A stretch of DNA of 63,635 bases from Oxalobacteraceae bacterium AB_14 (GTDB lineage: Bacteria > Pseudomonadota > Gammaproteobacteria > Burkholderiales > Burkholderiaceae_D), in NCBI GenBank assembly GCA_000381565.1, contig KB906724.1, positions 2,654,190-2,717,824 on the forward strand, in the 5' to 3' direction. The position numbers and the translations under genes were made by a program. Of this stretch, positions 7,144 to 16,400 are shown one piece after another (the first letter of the stretch is position 1; each line of letters opens with the position of its first letter). Under the pieces are notes generated by a model. It was not told where the DNA came from, searched no databases, and worked only from the letters and a program-made list of their open reading frames with translations.

Positions 7144-9801
7144 ATGAGCATCAACCTGAAAACACTGATCGGAAAACTGAACGACACCAGCCGCACGGCG
7201 GCCACCCGCGCCGCCAGCCTGTGCGTCTCGCTGGGCCAGTACGAGGTCGATATCGAACACCTGTTCCTGGCGCTGCTTGAGCAGCCCAAGAGCGATTTCG
7301 TCGTCATCGCGCGGCAGAGCGGTATCAGCGTCAGCATGCTGGAAGCCGATTTGCAGGCGGAGATCGCGCGCCTGAAGACGGGCAATTCCCGCACGCCGGT
7401 GTTCTCGGAGCGTTTGCCCAAGCTGTTTGAGCATGCGTGGCTGATCGCGTCGCTGGACCTGCAAGCGGGCCAGCAGGCCAGGATCCGCAGCGGCCACTTG
7501 CTGCAAGCGCTGTTGACGGAGCCCGAGCTGGCGCAGCTGGCATATCGCGGCTCCAAGCTGTTTGCGAAATTCGAAGTGGACCAGATCAAGCATAACCTGG
7601 ACAAGCTGACCGCCGGCTCCGACGAAGCGGTTGTGGCCACGCAGGGGGGCGAGCATGAAGAGCTGGATGGTGACCCGGTCGGCGATCTGTCGGCCGAGGC
7701 CGCGACCAAGACGCCCGCGCTGGACCAGTTCACCACCAATTTGACGCAGCGCGCGCGCGACGGCAAGGTCGATCCGGTGATCGGCCGTGACATGGAGATC
7801 CGCCAGACCATCGACATCCTGATGCGCCGCCGCCAGAACAATCCGATCTTGACCGGCGAGGCCGGCGTCGGCAAGACCGCCGTGGTGGAAGGCCTGGCGC
7901 TGCGCATCGCGCTGAACGACGTGCCGGACGTGCTGAAAGGCGTGGAGATCCACACGCTGGATATGGGCCTGTTGCAAGCCGGCGCCAGCGTCAAGGGCGA
8001 GTTCGAGAATCGTCTGAAGAACGTCATCGACGAAGTGAAGAAAAGCCCGCACGCCATCATCCTGTTCATCGATGAAGCGCATACGATGATCGGCGCCGGC
8101 GGCCAGGCTGGCCAGAACGACGCGGCCAACCTGCTGAAACCAGCGCTGGCGCGCGGCGAACTGCGCACCATCGCCGCTACCACCTGGGGTGAGTACAAGA
8201 AGTATTTTGAAAAGGACGCCGCGCTGGCGCGCCGCTTCCAGGTCGTCAAGGTCGAGGAACCGAGCGAGGAACTGGCTTGCGCCATGTTGCGGGGCATGGC
8301 GCCGCTGATGGAAAAACACTTCGGCGTGCGCGTGTACGACGAGGCGATCACCGAGGCCGTGCGCCTGTCGCATCGCTATATCACGGGCCGTCAGCTGCCG
8401 GACAAGGCAATCAGCGTGCTCGATACGGCTTGCGCGAAAGTCGCGCTGGGGCAGAACGCCAAGCCTGCATTGATCGAAAACCTGGCGCGCAAGCTGGAAC
8501 GCATCGCCGCGGAATCGGTGTCACTGTTGCGTGAGCAGAGCACGGGCGGCAGCGCCCACGTCGCGCGTCTGGCGGAGTTGGAAGCCAGCCGTGTGGAGGC
8601 CGCCGCTCAGCATGCCGAGTTGTCCGCGCGCTGGGAGAAGGAGAAGGCGCTGACTGAGCAGATCAAGGCCGGGCGCGTGGTGCTGGAAGCCGGCGGCGAG
8701 GGCGGCGCGGGCCAGGGCAAGGATTTGCAGGCGCTGCAGACGGAATTGAGATCGCTGCAGGGCGAAACGCCGATGGTGCCGGTGCAGGTGGATGGTCATG
8801 TGGTGGCGGAGATCGTCGCCGGCTGGACCGGCATCCCGCTGGGAAAAATGGTCAAGGACGAAATCAAGACGGTGCTGAACCTCAAGCCGATGCTGGAGCT
8901 GCGCGTGCTGGGCCAGCCGCACGCGATTGAAGCGGTGGCGCAGCGCGTGCGCACCTCGCGCGCCAACCTGGACGATCCGAACAAGCCCAAGGGCGTGTTC
9001 CTGTTCGTCGGTCCATCCGGCATCGGCAAAACCGAAACCGCGCTGGCGCTGGCCGATGTGCTGTACGGCGGCGAGCGCAAACTCATCACCATCAACATGA
9101 GCGAATACCAGGAGGCGCACAGCGTTTCCGGCCTCAAAGGTTCGCCGCCGGGCTATGTGGGCTATGGCGAAGGCGGCGTGTTGACCGAGGCCGTGCGCCG
9201 CAATCCGTATAGCGTGGTGCTGCTCGATGAAGTCGAAAAGGCCCACCCGGACGTGATGGAGCTGTTCTTCCAGGTGTTCGACAAGGGCGTGATGGACGAT
9301 GCGGAAGGCCGCGAGATCGACTTTAAGAACACCATCATCATCCTGACGTCGAACGTGGCGTCGGCCGCGATGATGCAGGCTTGCCTGAACAAGACCGGCG
9401 ACGAACTGCCTGATCCGGCGGCGCTGGAGGAGCTGATTCGTCCGCACTTGATGAAGCAGTTCAAGCCGGCCTTCCTGGGCCGCCTGAAGGTGATTCCGTA
9501 CTATCCGATAGCCGACGACGTGCTGGTGGAGATCATCAAGCTCAAACTGGGCAAGATCGAGCAGCGCATCAGCGTCAATCACAAGGCGGAGTTCAGCTAC
9601 GACGAGGCCTTGATCGAAGCGGTGCTGGCGCGCTGCACGGAAGTCGATTCCGGCGCCCGCAATGTCGACAATATCCTCAACGGTACGCTGCTGCCGGAGG
9701 TGGCCGAATCCGTATTGACCAAGATGGCCGAAGGCGCCGCGATCAGCAAGATCAAGGTCAGCGCCAACAAGCAGGGACAGTTTAAATACACCGTTAAATA
9801 A
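7144..9801 (+). CDS. clpV: ClpV (TssH), AAA+ sheath-recycling ATPase
   Basis: An 885-residue class I Clp ATPase of the ClpV subfamily. An N-terminal Clp_N repeat domain (about 1-150) is followed by a first AAA+ module with Walker A GEAGVGKT near residue 238 and DEAHT Walker B. A middle coiled-coil domain with the GWTGIPLGKM element precedes a second AAA+ module with Walker A GPSGIGKT near residue 623 and LLDEVEKAHPDV. It binds TssC in contracted sheaths and disassembles them for reuse. It starts 17 bp after tssG. Its stop codon overlaps the AGGAG that serves the next gene. Confidence 0.98.
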   Translation: MSINLKTLIGKLNDTSRTAATRAASLCVSLGQYEVDIEHLFLALLEQPKSDFVVIARQSGISVSMLEADLQAEIARLKTGNSRTPVFSERLPKLFEHAWLIASLDLQAGQQARIRSGHLLQALLTEPELAQLAYRGSKLFAKFEVDQIKHNLDKLTAGSDEAVVATQGGEHEELDGDPVGDLSAEAATKTPALDQFTTNLTQRARDGKVDPVIGRDMEIRQTIDILMRRRQNNPILTGEAGVGKTAVVEGLALRIALNDVPDVLKGVEIHTLDMGLLQAGASVKGEFENRLKNVIDEVKKSPHAIILFIDEAHTMIGAGGQAGQNDAANLLKPALARGELRTIAATTWGEYKKYFEKDAALARRFQVVKVEEPSEELACAMLRGMAPLMEKHFGVRVYDEAITEAVRLSHRYITGRQLPDKAISVLDTACAKVALGQNAKPALIENLARKLERIAAESVSLLREQSTGGSAHVARLAELEASRVEAAAQHAELSARWEKEKALTEQIKAGRVVLEAGGEGGAGQGKDLQALQTELRSLQGETPMVPVQVDGHVVAEIVAGWTGIPLGKMVKDEIKTVLNLKPMLELRVLGQPHAIEAVAQRVRTSRANLDDPNKPKGVFLFVGPSGIGKTETALALADVLYGGERKLITINMSEYQEAHSVSGLKGSPPGYVGYGEGGVLTEAVRRNPYSVVLLDEVEKAHPDVMELFFQVFDKGVMDDAEGREIDFKNTIIILTSNVASAAMMQACLNKTGDELPDPAALEELIRPHLMKQFKPAFLGRLKVIPYYPIADDVLVEIIKLKLGKIEQRISVNHKAEFSYDEALIEAVLARCTEVDSGARNVDNILNGTLLPEVAESVLTKMAEGAAISKIKVSANKQGQFKYTVK

Positions 9802-9815
9802 GGAGAATGATGACT

Positions 9816-10493
9816 ATGAAACGCCAAGCCACCATTGCGATCTTGATGTCCACCTTGATCATGACCGCTTGCCACAAGAAGGACAAGCAGGAAGAGGCGC
9901 CGGTCGCCGCTGCGCCAGCGCCGGCAGCTGCGCCAGCCGCGCCGCCTCCAGCTGCCGCGCAACTGACCGAGCAGCAGGAGGAGATGGCCAAGAAGCAGGC
10001 CTTGCTCGACTACGGCACGATGGAAGACAAATATCTGAACGACCCGAAGGGGCAGTGGGCCGCGACCGCGAAGGCCAGTTCGACCTTCGGCGACGACAAT
10101 GGCCGGGAGCCGTCGGAGTCCAATTTGGCCAAGAACGCCGCCGGCCCGTCGGACGACCGCAGTTGGAGTAATAACAATCAGGACAAGGGATTCGACTGGC
10201 TGGAGCTGGGCTTTGCCAAGCCGGTCAACGCGACCGAGGTGCGGGTGATCATACCCGGCGGCGACGGCGTGGAGGCGGTGAACAAGGTGGAATTGCAGGA
10301 CGAGGATGGCAAGTGGAACACCATCTGGTCCGGCATCAGCGAGGTAAAGCAGGACAGGCGCGGCAACCGCACCTGGTTCGTGCGTACCTTCGACAAGACT
10401 GCTTATAAAGTCAAAGGCGTCAAGATCACCATCGCCAACAACGTCCAACACGGCTACAAGCAGGTAGAAGCCGTCCAGTTGGTCGGCGACTAG
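9816..10493 (+). CDS. Lipoprotein with a discoidin (F5/8 type C)-like domain, T6SS operon
   Basis: A 225-residue predicted lipoprotein: hydrophobic leader, then TAC with the likely acylated cysteine at residue 19, followed by a Lys/Glu segment and a Pro/Ala linker. From about residue 75 it resembles a galactose-binding/discoidin fold: WAATAKASSTFGDDN, then WLELGFAKPVNATEVRV and the closing GYKQVEAVQLVGD strand. Such domains bind sugars or surfaces. Three in-frame ATGs are available; 9816 lies 10 bp after AGGAG (9801-9805), while 9807 is only 1 bp away, so I chose 9816. It is the last gene of the tss operon. It is not a core T6SS gene and its role is unknown; wall or envelope binding is inference. 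Confidence 0.7.
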   Translation: MKRQATIAILMSTLIMTACHKKDKQEEAPVAAAPAPAAAPAAPPPAAAQLTEQQEEMAKKQALLDYGTMEDKYLNDPKGQWAATAKASSTFGDDNGREPSESNLAKNAAGPSDDRSWSNNNQDKGFDWLELGFAKPVNATEVRVIIPGGDGVEAVNKVELQDEDGKWNTIWSGISEVKQDRRGNRTWFVRTFDKTAYKVKGVKITIANNVQHGYKQVEAVQLVGD

Positions 10494-10502
10494 CCCGCCC
10501 AC

Positions 10503-10582
10503 GGTCGTTCCCGCGCAGGCGGGAACCCATGCGGCGCAGGCGGGCGTGCTGTGTATGGATTCCCGCCTGCGCGGGAATGACG
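10503..10582. repeat. REP-like inverted repeat pair between convergent operons
   Basis: Two 26-bp units (about 10504-10529 and 10556-10581) match as inverted copies with two mismatches. Each carries an internal CCCGCGCAGGCGGG hairpin. Spacing between the units is 26 bp. The pair sits exactly between the convergent ends of the plus tss operon and tssA, where it could work as a bidirectional terminator. The sequence type is common as dispersed intergenic palindromes in beta- and gammaproteobacteria. Confidence 0.8.
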
Positions 10583-10587
10583 GGGAG

Positions 10588-11631
10588 TTAGTTGGGAGGT
10601 CGCACTCCCAACATCTCTTCGATGTGGGAGAGCGAGCCTTCGTCCTTGATGACGGAGCGCAGCCAGGTGTGCAGGTCTTGTTCGCCGGCGGTGGCGGCCT
10701 TTTCGGCGAAGTAGGAGACCGGGCTATGCGGCTCGGTATCGCGGAAGAACTTCGCTACCGCCCGCAGCTGTGCGATGGCGTGCGTGCGGTTGCGGATCGG
10801 GCCGGAGGCGCCTTCGCGTTGCTGGGGCGCCGCTGCGCCGTTGTCCGCGTGCGCGGGCTGCTGGTCGTCTTCGGCGACGTCGTCGGCGAGCGCTTCGGCG
10901 CCATTGGATATGGCCGCCGCCGGCATCACGTGCAGCATCGATTGCACGGCGTCGCGGGCGGCCGAGAAGCCCGGGCTGTCCTGGCCGAGTTTTGCGTCCG
11001 CCGCTTTCTCCAGTTGCAGCAAGGCGTCCATGCAGTACTGCGCGTCTGCGGCAAACTTGGCGCAAAACTGCGCGGAGTTGGAGCGCTTGGCCGCTTCCAT
11101 GTCCGCCAGCTTGGGCGCACCGGATTGATCGTCGCTGCCGGTGGCGCGCTTGCGGGCGTACTCGAAATCGACGGTGGAGTAGGCCGTGTTGCGGCCTTCC
11201 GTCAGCGGCAGCTCGCGGATCAGTGTGCGGGTGCGTGCCAATATCCAGCTTAAATTGCCGATGCGCTGGTCGTTGTCGCCGCCGTCCGCTTCCGGGAACA
11301 GGCCAATGTCCCAATACTGCTCGCACAAGCCCGCCAACAGGCGATAGCCTTCGGCCAGGCCGCGCAGGTGATGCTGCTTGGCGGCGGCTTCGGTCAGCCA
11401 GACGCCCAGGCGCAGGTCCTTGCTCTTTTCCGTCAACAACGCCGAGCAGCGCTTGACGACGAACTCCCAGTCCGCTTCCTTCAATTCCGTCACCCATTCG
11501 CCTTGATCGAGCGATGGGTCGTCATACTTGCGCGCCTGGCCGATGGCGTCCAGGTCGGTCGAGAAGGACAGGTCCTCGCCGGATGGGCGGCTGTCGCTGA
11601 TGGGGATTAATAACTGCTCTGCTGAAAACAT
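10588..11631 (-). CDS. tssA: TssA, T6SS baseplate/sheath cap protein
   Basis: A 347-residue TssA with an ImpA_N domain (about 10-150): the PxGEDLSFSTDLDAI segment, then EWVTELKEADWEFVV and the WLTEAAAKQHHLRGLAEGY region followed by the CEQYWD motif. TssA coordinates tube and sheath assembly between baseplate and membrane complex. The ATG at 11631 is preceded by a GAGGAC ribosome-binding site at 11634-11639. A longer in-frame extension to 11700 exists, but it overlaps the upstream gene region and has no such site. It is the last gene of the minus operon, directly before the inverted repeat. Confidence 0.94.
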   Translation of the reverse strand: MFSAEQLLIPISDSRPSGEDLSFSTDLDAIGQARKYDDPSLDQGEWVTELKEADWEFVVKRCSALLTEKSKDLRLGVWLTEAAAKQHHLRGLAEGYRLLAGLCEQYWDIGLFPEADGGDNDQRIGNLSWILARTRTLIRELPLTEGRNTAYSTVDFEYARKRATGSDDQSGAPKLADMEAAKRSNSAQFCAKFAADAQYCMDALLQLEKAADAKLGQDSPGFSAARDAVQSMLHVMPAAAISNGAEALADDVAEDDQQPAHADNGAAAPQQREGASGPIRNRTHAIAQLRAVAKFFRDTEPHSPVSYFAEKAATAGEQDLHTWLRSVIKDEGSLSHIEEMLGVRPPN

Positions 11632-11647
11632 GATGTCCTCTGATTGT

Positions 11648-12448
11648 TTATTGGGCCATGCGGAACTCGATGCGGCGGTTGCGCGCGCGTCCGTCCGCAC
11701 TGTCGTTGCTGGCGATAGGCCGGTCGGGCCCCTGGCCGCTGGCGGTCAGCAGGTCGTCGTTCAGGCCGTGGTTGGCGAAGTAGGTCTTGACCGTCTCCGC
11801 GCGCGCCTGGCTCAGGCCCAGGTTGGTGGCGCGCAGGCCGGCGCTGTCGGTATGGCCGATGATCTCGACCTTGCGGCCTTTAAGCTTGAGCAGCGCAGCC
11901 AGCATCTCGTCGAGAATAGCCTTGCCGGCCGGCGTCAGTGTCGCCTTGCCGCTCTCGAATTCGACGGTGCGGTTGGCTAGCGTGGTGTCCAGGATGCTCT
12001 GGTCGGCCGCCGATACGCGCAGGCCGTTGTTGACGGTGTAGGTCGGATTGAGGCTGGTGGCGACGGTGCTGGCGATGCGCTGGCGCACCGATTCGTTGGC
12101 CACTTCGCCGCGCAGGCTGACGTTGCTGCCGTCGATCTTCAGCTGGCCGCGGCTGATCTGCTTGAGGTCAGCGGTGATCAGCTTTTGCACGTAGCCGTTC
12201 CAGTTGGCCGGCATGGCTACCGGGCCGATGGCGATCTGGTCGACCACCTTGTCGGCGCCGTAGACTTCGCGCAGCTTGGCTAGTACGGCGGCCTTGCTGC
12301 CTTCATCCGGCACGGTGCCGCTGGCCAGTACCTGGCCCGGCTCCGGCGCGGCAGGCGCCAGGCCTGGATTCTGGGCGCTGGCGCCGGCGGCGCTGAGCGC
12401 GCACAGGGCGGCCAGCAGGGCGTTGGCGATGATTTGGTTAGAGCGCAT
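11648..12448 (-). CDS. tagL: OmpA/MotB-domain protein, TagL-like T6SS wall anchor
   Basis: A 266-residue secreted protein with signal peptide (hydrophobic stretch ending ASAQ near residue 26). A BON-like segment (about 100-150) precedes a C-terminal OmpA_C peptidoglycan-binding domain: VEFESGKATLTPAGKAILDE, IIGHTDSAGLRATNLGLSQA and the closing GRARNRRIEF with the conserved arginines. TagL-type proteins anchor the T6SS membrane complex to peptidoglycan when TssL lacks its own binding domain. The ATG at 12448 lies 2 bp after the tagF stop. The upstream in-frame extension falls inside tagF and is rejected. Confidence 0.88.
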   Translation of the reverse strand: MRSNQIIANALLAALCALSAAGASAQNPGLAPAAPEPGQVLASGTVPDEGSKAAVLAKLREVYGADKVVDQIAIGPVAMPANWNGYVQKLITADLKQISRGQLKIDGSNVSLRGEVANESVRQRIASTVATSLNPTYTVNNGLRVSAADQSILDTTLANRTVEFESGKATLTPAGKAILDEMLAALLKLKGRKVEIIGHTDSAGLRATNLGLSQARAETVKTYFANHGLNDDLLTASGQGPDRPIASNDSADGRARNRRIEFRMAQ

Positions 12449-12450
12449 GG

Positions 12451-13437
12451 TCAGGTTCCGATAAACGCCGCGCCGACGGAATCCAGCGCGGACTTGAGTG
12501 ACAGGTTGGCTTGCGCCAGATAGGTGGACAGTTTCTTGACGCCGTAGTCGGAGTCGATCTGCTCTTCCACCCAATCGAGTTGTTCGAAGTCGATGTGGTG
12601 CTCCAGCGCCGCCCGCGGATCCATGATCGCGCGCAGCGTCTGCGCCGAGGCGCCGCTGAAGCCCAGCACCAGCGATGGCCGCTGCTCGATGCGGGTGACG
12701 AACAGCGCCAGTTCGAAATCGGCGCGCGCCAGGAATGGCGTGATCAGGTGCATCCAGAAGGCGGCTACCAGGTTGCGGTACATCGGATCGGTCGGCAGCG
12801 GCAGCAGCAGGCTTTTCTCCAGCCGGCTGGAGCTGCTGGCCATGACCGGTTGCAGCAGCATGCCCAGGGCCAGCAGGATCTGCCGCACCGTGCCTTTGAA
12901 GCCGGTCTGCGCCAGCATGGCGTCGAGCGCGCCCACGGTCTGCAGTTCAAGGAAGTCCTCGAAGGCGGCATCGTAGGCGGCCGAACGCAGATCGAGTTCG
13001 ATCATGTGGTTGGCGGCGCTTTGCAGCGGCAGCGTGGGATCGCCCGCTTCGCGTACGCCGTTGGTCAGCGTTTCAAGGCGGTTCCACAGGCGCGTCAGCA
13101 CCAGCGGGGAGTTCTCCACGAAGGCGGTCGGTTCGGCCACTTCCATCGCGCCCATCATCAGGAAGGGGTAGCGGCGGCTGGACTGGTCGCTGCTGGCGAC
13201 AATATGGCCGGCGACGGCGTGCCGGCGGCGCGGTCCGACAAAGGCGAAGTGCAGCGGCGCGACGGCGTCGTAGTTCAATTTCCAGCGGGCGTCGGTGCTC
13301 ATCAGGTCCATCGCCTGCGACAGCCAGTCGTCCAGCACCTTGATCAGTGCCGGACTGTCGCTGCCTTTGACGAAGTCGCCCCGGCTTGGAATCTTGCCGA
13401 AGTAGCCGATGCTGATGGGCGTTGCGCCGCGGCTCAT
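12451..13437 (-). CDS. tagF: TagF (ImpM family), T6SS post-translational regulator
   Basis: A 328-residue TagF/ImpM protein. It starts MSRGATPISIGYFGKIPSRG, and the YFGKIPSRGDFV motif is the family signature. WLSQAM and the segment around FAFVGPRRRHAVAGHIV are also typical. In Pseudomonas TagF represses T6SS activity post-translationally together with PppA/PpkA. No PpkA, PppA or Fha gene is seen here, so its partner in this organism is open. Its ATG overlaps the tssM stop in an ATGA arrangement (13434-13437). Confidence 0.94.
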   Translation of the reverse strand: MSRGATPISIGYFGKIPSRGDFVKGSDSPALIKVLDDWLSQAMDLMSTDARWKLNYDAVAPLHFAFVGPRRRHAVAGHIVASSDQSSRRYPFLMMGAMEVAEPTAFVENSPLVLTRLWNRLETLTNGVREAGDPTLPLQSAANHMIELDLRSAAYDAAFEDFLELQTVGALDAMLAQTGFKGTVRQILLALGMLLQPVMASSSSRLEKSLLLPLPTDPMYRNLVAAFWMHLITPFLARADFELALFVTRIEQRPSLVLGFSGASAQTLRAIMDPRAALEHHIDFEQLDWVEEQIDSDYGVKKLSTYLAQANLSLKSALDSVGAAFIGT

Positions 13438-16400
13438 TGAACGGCTCCCGAGGTGGCGGCGGCGGTGCGCGACGGCGCGGCTAGCGGCTTGGGCGCGGGC
13501 GCTCCCGCCGGCGCAGCTGGTGCCGCAGCTGGCGCCGGGAGCTGACCGGCGGCAATGATCGATTCCGGCAGGCGCAGGCGCTTGAAGCCTTGCGCCGCTT
13601 GCACCGGCTGCGGCGCCGGGGCCTGCGTGGTGGTGACGATCTTCAGGTTGGCGGTGACGACCACGCCGGCGTTGTCCCAGCTCAGTTCAAACTCGCCATT
13701 GTCCTTGCGCTTGCGCTTGGCGGCGTCGATCATTTTCTTCAGGCCGAAGTGGCCAGGCTCGCTCAACAGGCTGACAACGCGGCCTTCCGGCGTGATCGCG
13801 GTGATCTTCGAGCCAGGCACGCCTTGCGGATTCGGCCAGGCCATGTGCACCCAAGGCTGCGGCTGGCCGCGCCAGCGCAGCGACTGGCCGTCGATCTCGA
13901 TGGTGAACTCGCTCGCGCCGACGGCGCCCAGCGCCTGCAAGTCGAACATGGTCTGCGCATCGCCGCCGCTGGCCGCCGCGGTGTTGGCAACGCCGGCCGC
14001 CGACAGCGGAGCGATCCAGTTAGGGAAGGCCGCCACCACTGGCGGCGCCAGGTTGACGCCCATATCTGCCCAGGTCTTGGCGCTCAGCGAATCGCCGCGA
14101 CGCACCACCAACGGTCCGATGGTGGTGTTGAAGAACTTGGCGATGGCGCCATCCGGTCCGAAGATCTCGCCGATTTCGGCGTTGGTGGCCTCCGCGCGCG
14201 ATTCGGTCGCGAACGGATATTTCAGTGCCAGGTTCTTGCTGAACGGTTGCAGCACCTGCGCGATCCATACCTTGTTGATTTCGGTCTCGGTCGGCTTGAC
14301 GATGACGGCGAAGGTCTGCATCAGTGGACGCACCAGCAACGGGCGGATCGCCAGTTTCTGCGCATCGGTCATCCCGGTCAGCATTTGCTCGTCGACGTAT
14401 TTGAGCGCGTCGGCCAGCTCGGAACCGGTGCCGTCCAGCGTTTGCTGCATCAGCTGCTTGGCGCCTGGGCCCGGATCGCCCTGGTTTTTGATCTGGTTGA
14501 AGCGGGTGCGCAGCTTGGACATCTGCTCCATGTAGCCGCGCATCAGCGATGCGTCCTTGTCCTTGGTGACTACCAGGCGGGCGACGCCGGAGAACTCGCG
14601 GCCGACAGGGCCCAGTGGCAGCGCGGCGTTCTGCACGTTGCCGGAGCTGCTGACGTTGATGTTGAGTTGCGACGGCTTCTGGCGCAGGATGGTCTCGCGG
14701 AACCAGCCGGATACGCCGCGTTGCGCGCGTTGCAGGCCGGCGTCCAGCAGCGACGGGTTATCCCACGAGGTCTGTTCGTAGACCGTTGCTACCAGCTTGT
14801 TGATCGGCGAGGTTTGCGGATCGCCCAGACGGTTCATCGCGGCGGCGGCGTTGTCGAAGCCTGCCAGGTCGCGGATGGTCACGCCTTGAATGAACTTATC
14901 CCATTCCTTGGCATAGTCGTTCTTGTACAGCTCCACCAGCGATTTCTGGATCTGTTCCGGGCTGCCTTCCAGCGTCAGGTCGTCCTTGGAGGAGGTCTTC
15001 AGCACCCAATCGGCACTCTGCATTTCGCGGTTGGCCGCGTCGCGGAAAGCTTCTTGCACAAAGCCTTCCCACGCCTGGCGCGTGAAGCTGCCGGGGATGG
15101 CGTAGCTGCCCAGTACCAGTTCCTTGTCCTGGTCGCCGACGATACGGGCCACCGTCATCGACGGGAAGCGGGTCGCTGCGCGGGCCTTGACGTCGGCGTA
15201 GACGCGCTCGCGCGCCGGCATGCCGCGCACCACGCGGCGCAGGTTGTCGCGGGTCTGGTCGACCAGCGCCAGTTTGCCGTCGATCTGCGGCCACGAGGTG
15301 TCGTTGATCTGCGCCAGGTAGAAGGAGATCATGCGTTCGGCGCTGCGTATCATCTGCTCGCGCGGCATGGCGCCACGGTTCCCGTCCAGCCAGACGCGCC
15401 AGAAGCGGGTCAGCTGGTCGTTCAGGTGGCCGGCTTCGGCGCGCGATTTATCGCTCAGCATCAGGTAGGTTTTCAGCGCGTTGTAGGCGTCTTCCGCGTT
15501 GGCGGGCGAGGCGTCCTTGAACTGGGTGGCGCCGTTGTTGACCGGGGCTGCGGAAGCCGTGGCGTCGACCGCCGCGCCGCCGACGGCGGTGGTTGCCGTC
15601 GCCGTCACCGGCTTGGCCATCGGTTGCAGCTGCGCGGCGCCGCTGTTGACTTCCGCCAGGAAGGCTTCCAGCGACTGGCCCACTGGCTTGAGCATGACTT
15701 CACGCACGCCGGCGAAGTACTCTTCGCGCAGTTTGCGGTCCAGCAGGTCGCCCTGGTACAAGCCCAGGCCCAGCGACAGCGGGCGGTGCTCATGGTAGGC
15801 GTCGAGCTGTTCGATACGGTCCTGCAGGATCTCCAGCGCCTGGAAGCGCGATTGCAGGTCCATGCGGTTCTGCTGCACCTTGATGGCCTGGTCCAGGTCC
15901 GCCTGGACGTTGGCGACCAGCTGGCGGTTGTTCATGTACGACCAGCTCCAGCCGGCCAGCGCCAGGCCGACGAAGGCGGTGGCGGCGAAGAAGGCGGCGT
16001 AGCGCATGCGCGTCTTGGTCGGGCTGGCGTATTGGGCGACCAGGTCCTTGTCCGCGAAGATCACTTTGCGGAACAGGTTGAGCAGGAAGTAGCCCTGCTG
16101 CTGGTGGGTTTCCTCGTGTTCCTGCGGTTGCAGTTTCAGGTCGAAGCGCTGCGCCACGCGGTGCGAGGACGCGGAGACCGATTCGCCTTCCTGCAGCGCG
16201 CTGGTGAAGTAGAAGCCACGGAATACGGGCTTGAACTGGAAAGGGTTTTCTTCAAACAGCGTGGCGATGAAGGCGCGCAGCGACGGCTTGATCGAGCTGA
16301 ATTCCAGCGGGAAGGTGAACACGCCGGACGGCATGCGTTCGCGCCACTGCAGCGCCATATTGGCCTGGCTCAGGTCTTTGAGGCCGTCGTACAGCTCATC

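Noticed and set aside
11632..11700. Longer N-terminus for TssA
   Set aside because: The extension overlaps the OmpA-like gene's 3' end, has no ribosome-binding site, and the conserved family N-terminus begins at the 11631 ATG.
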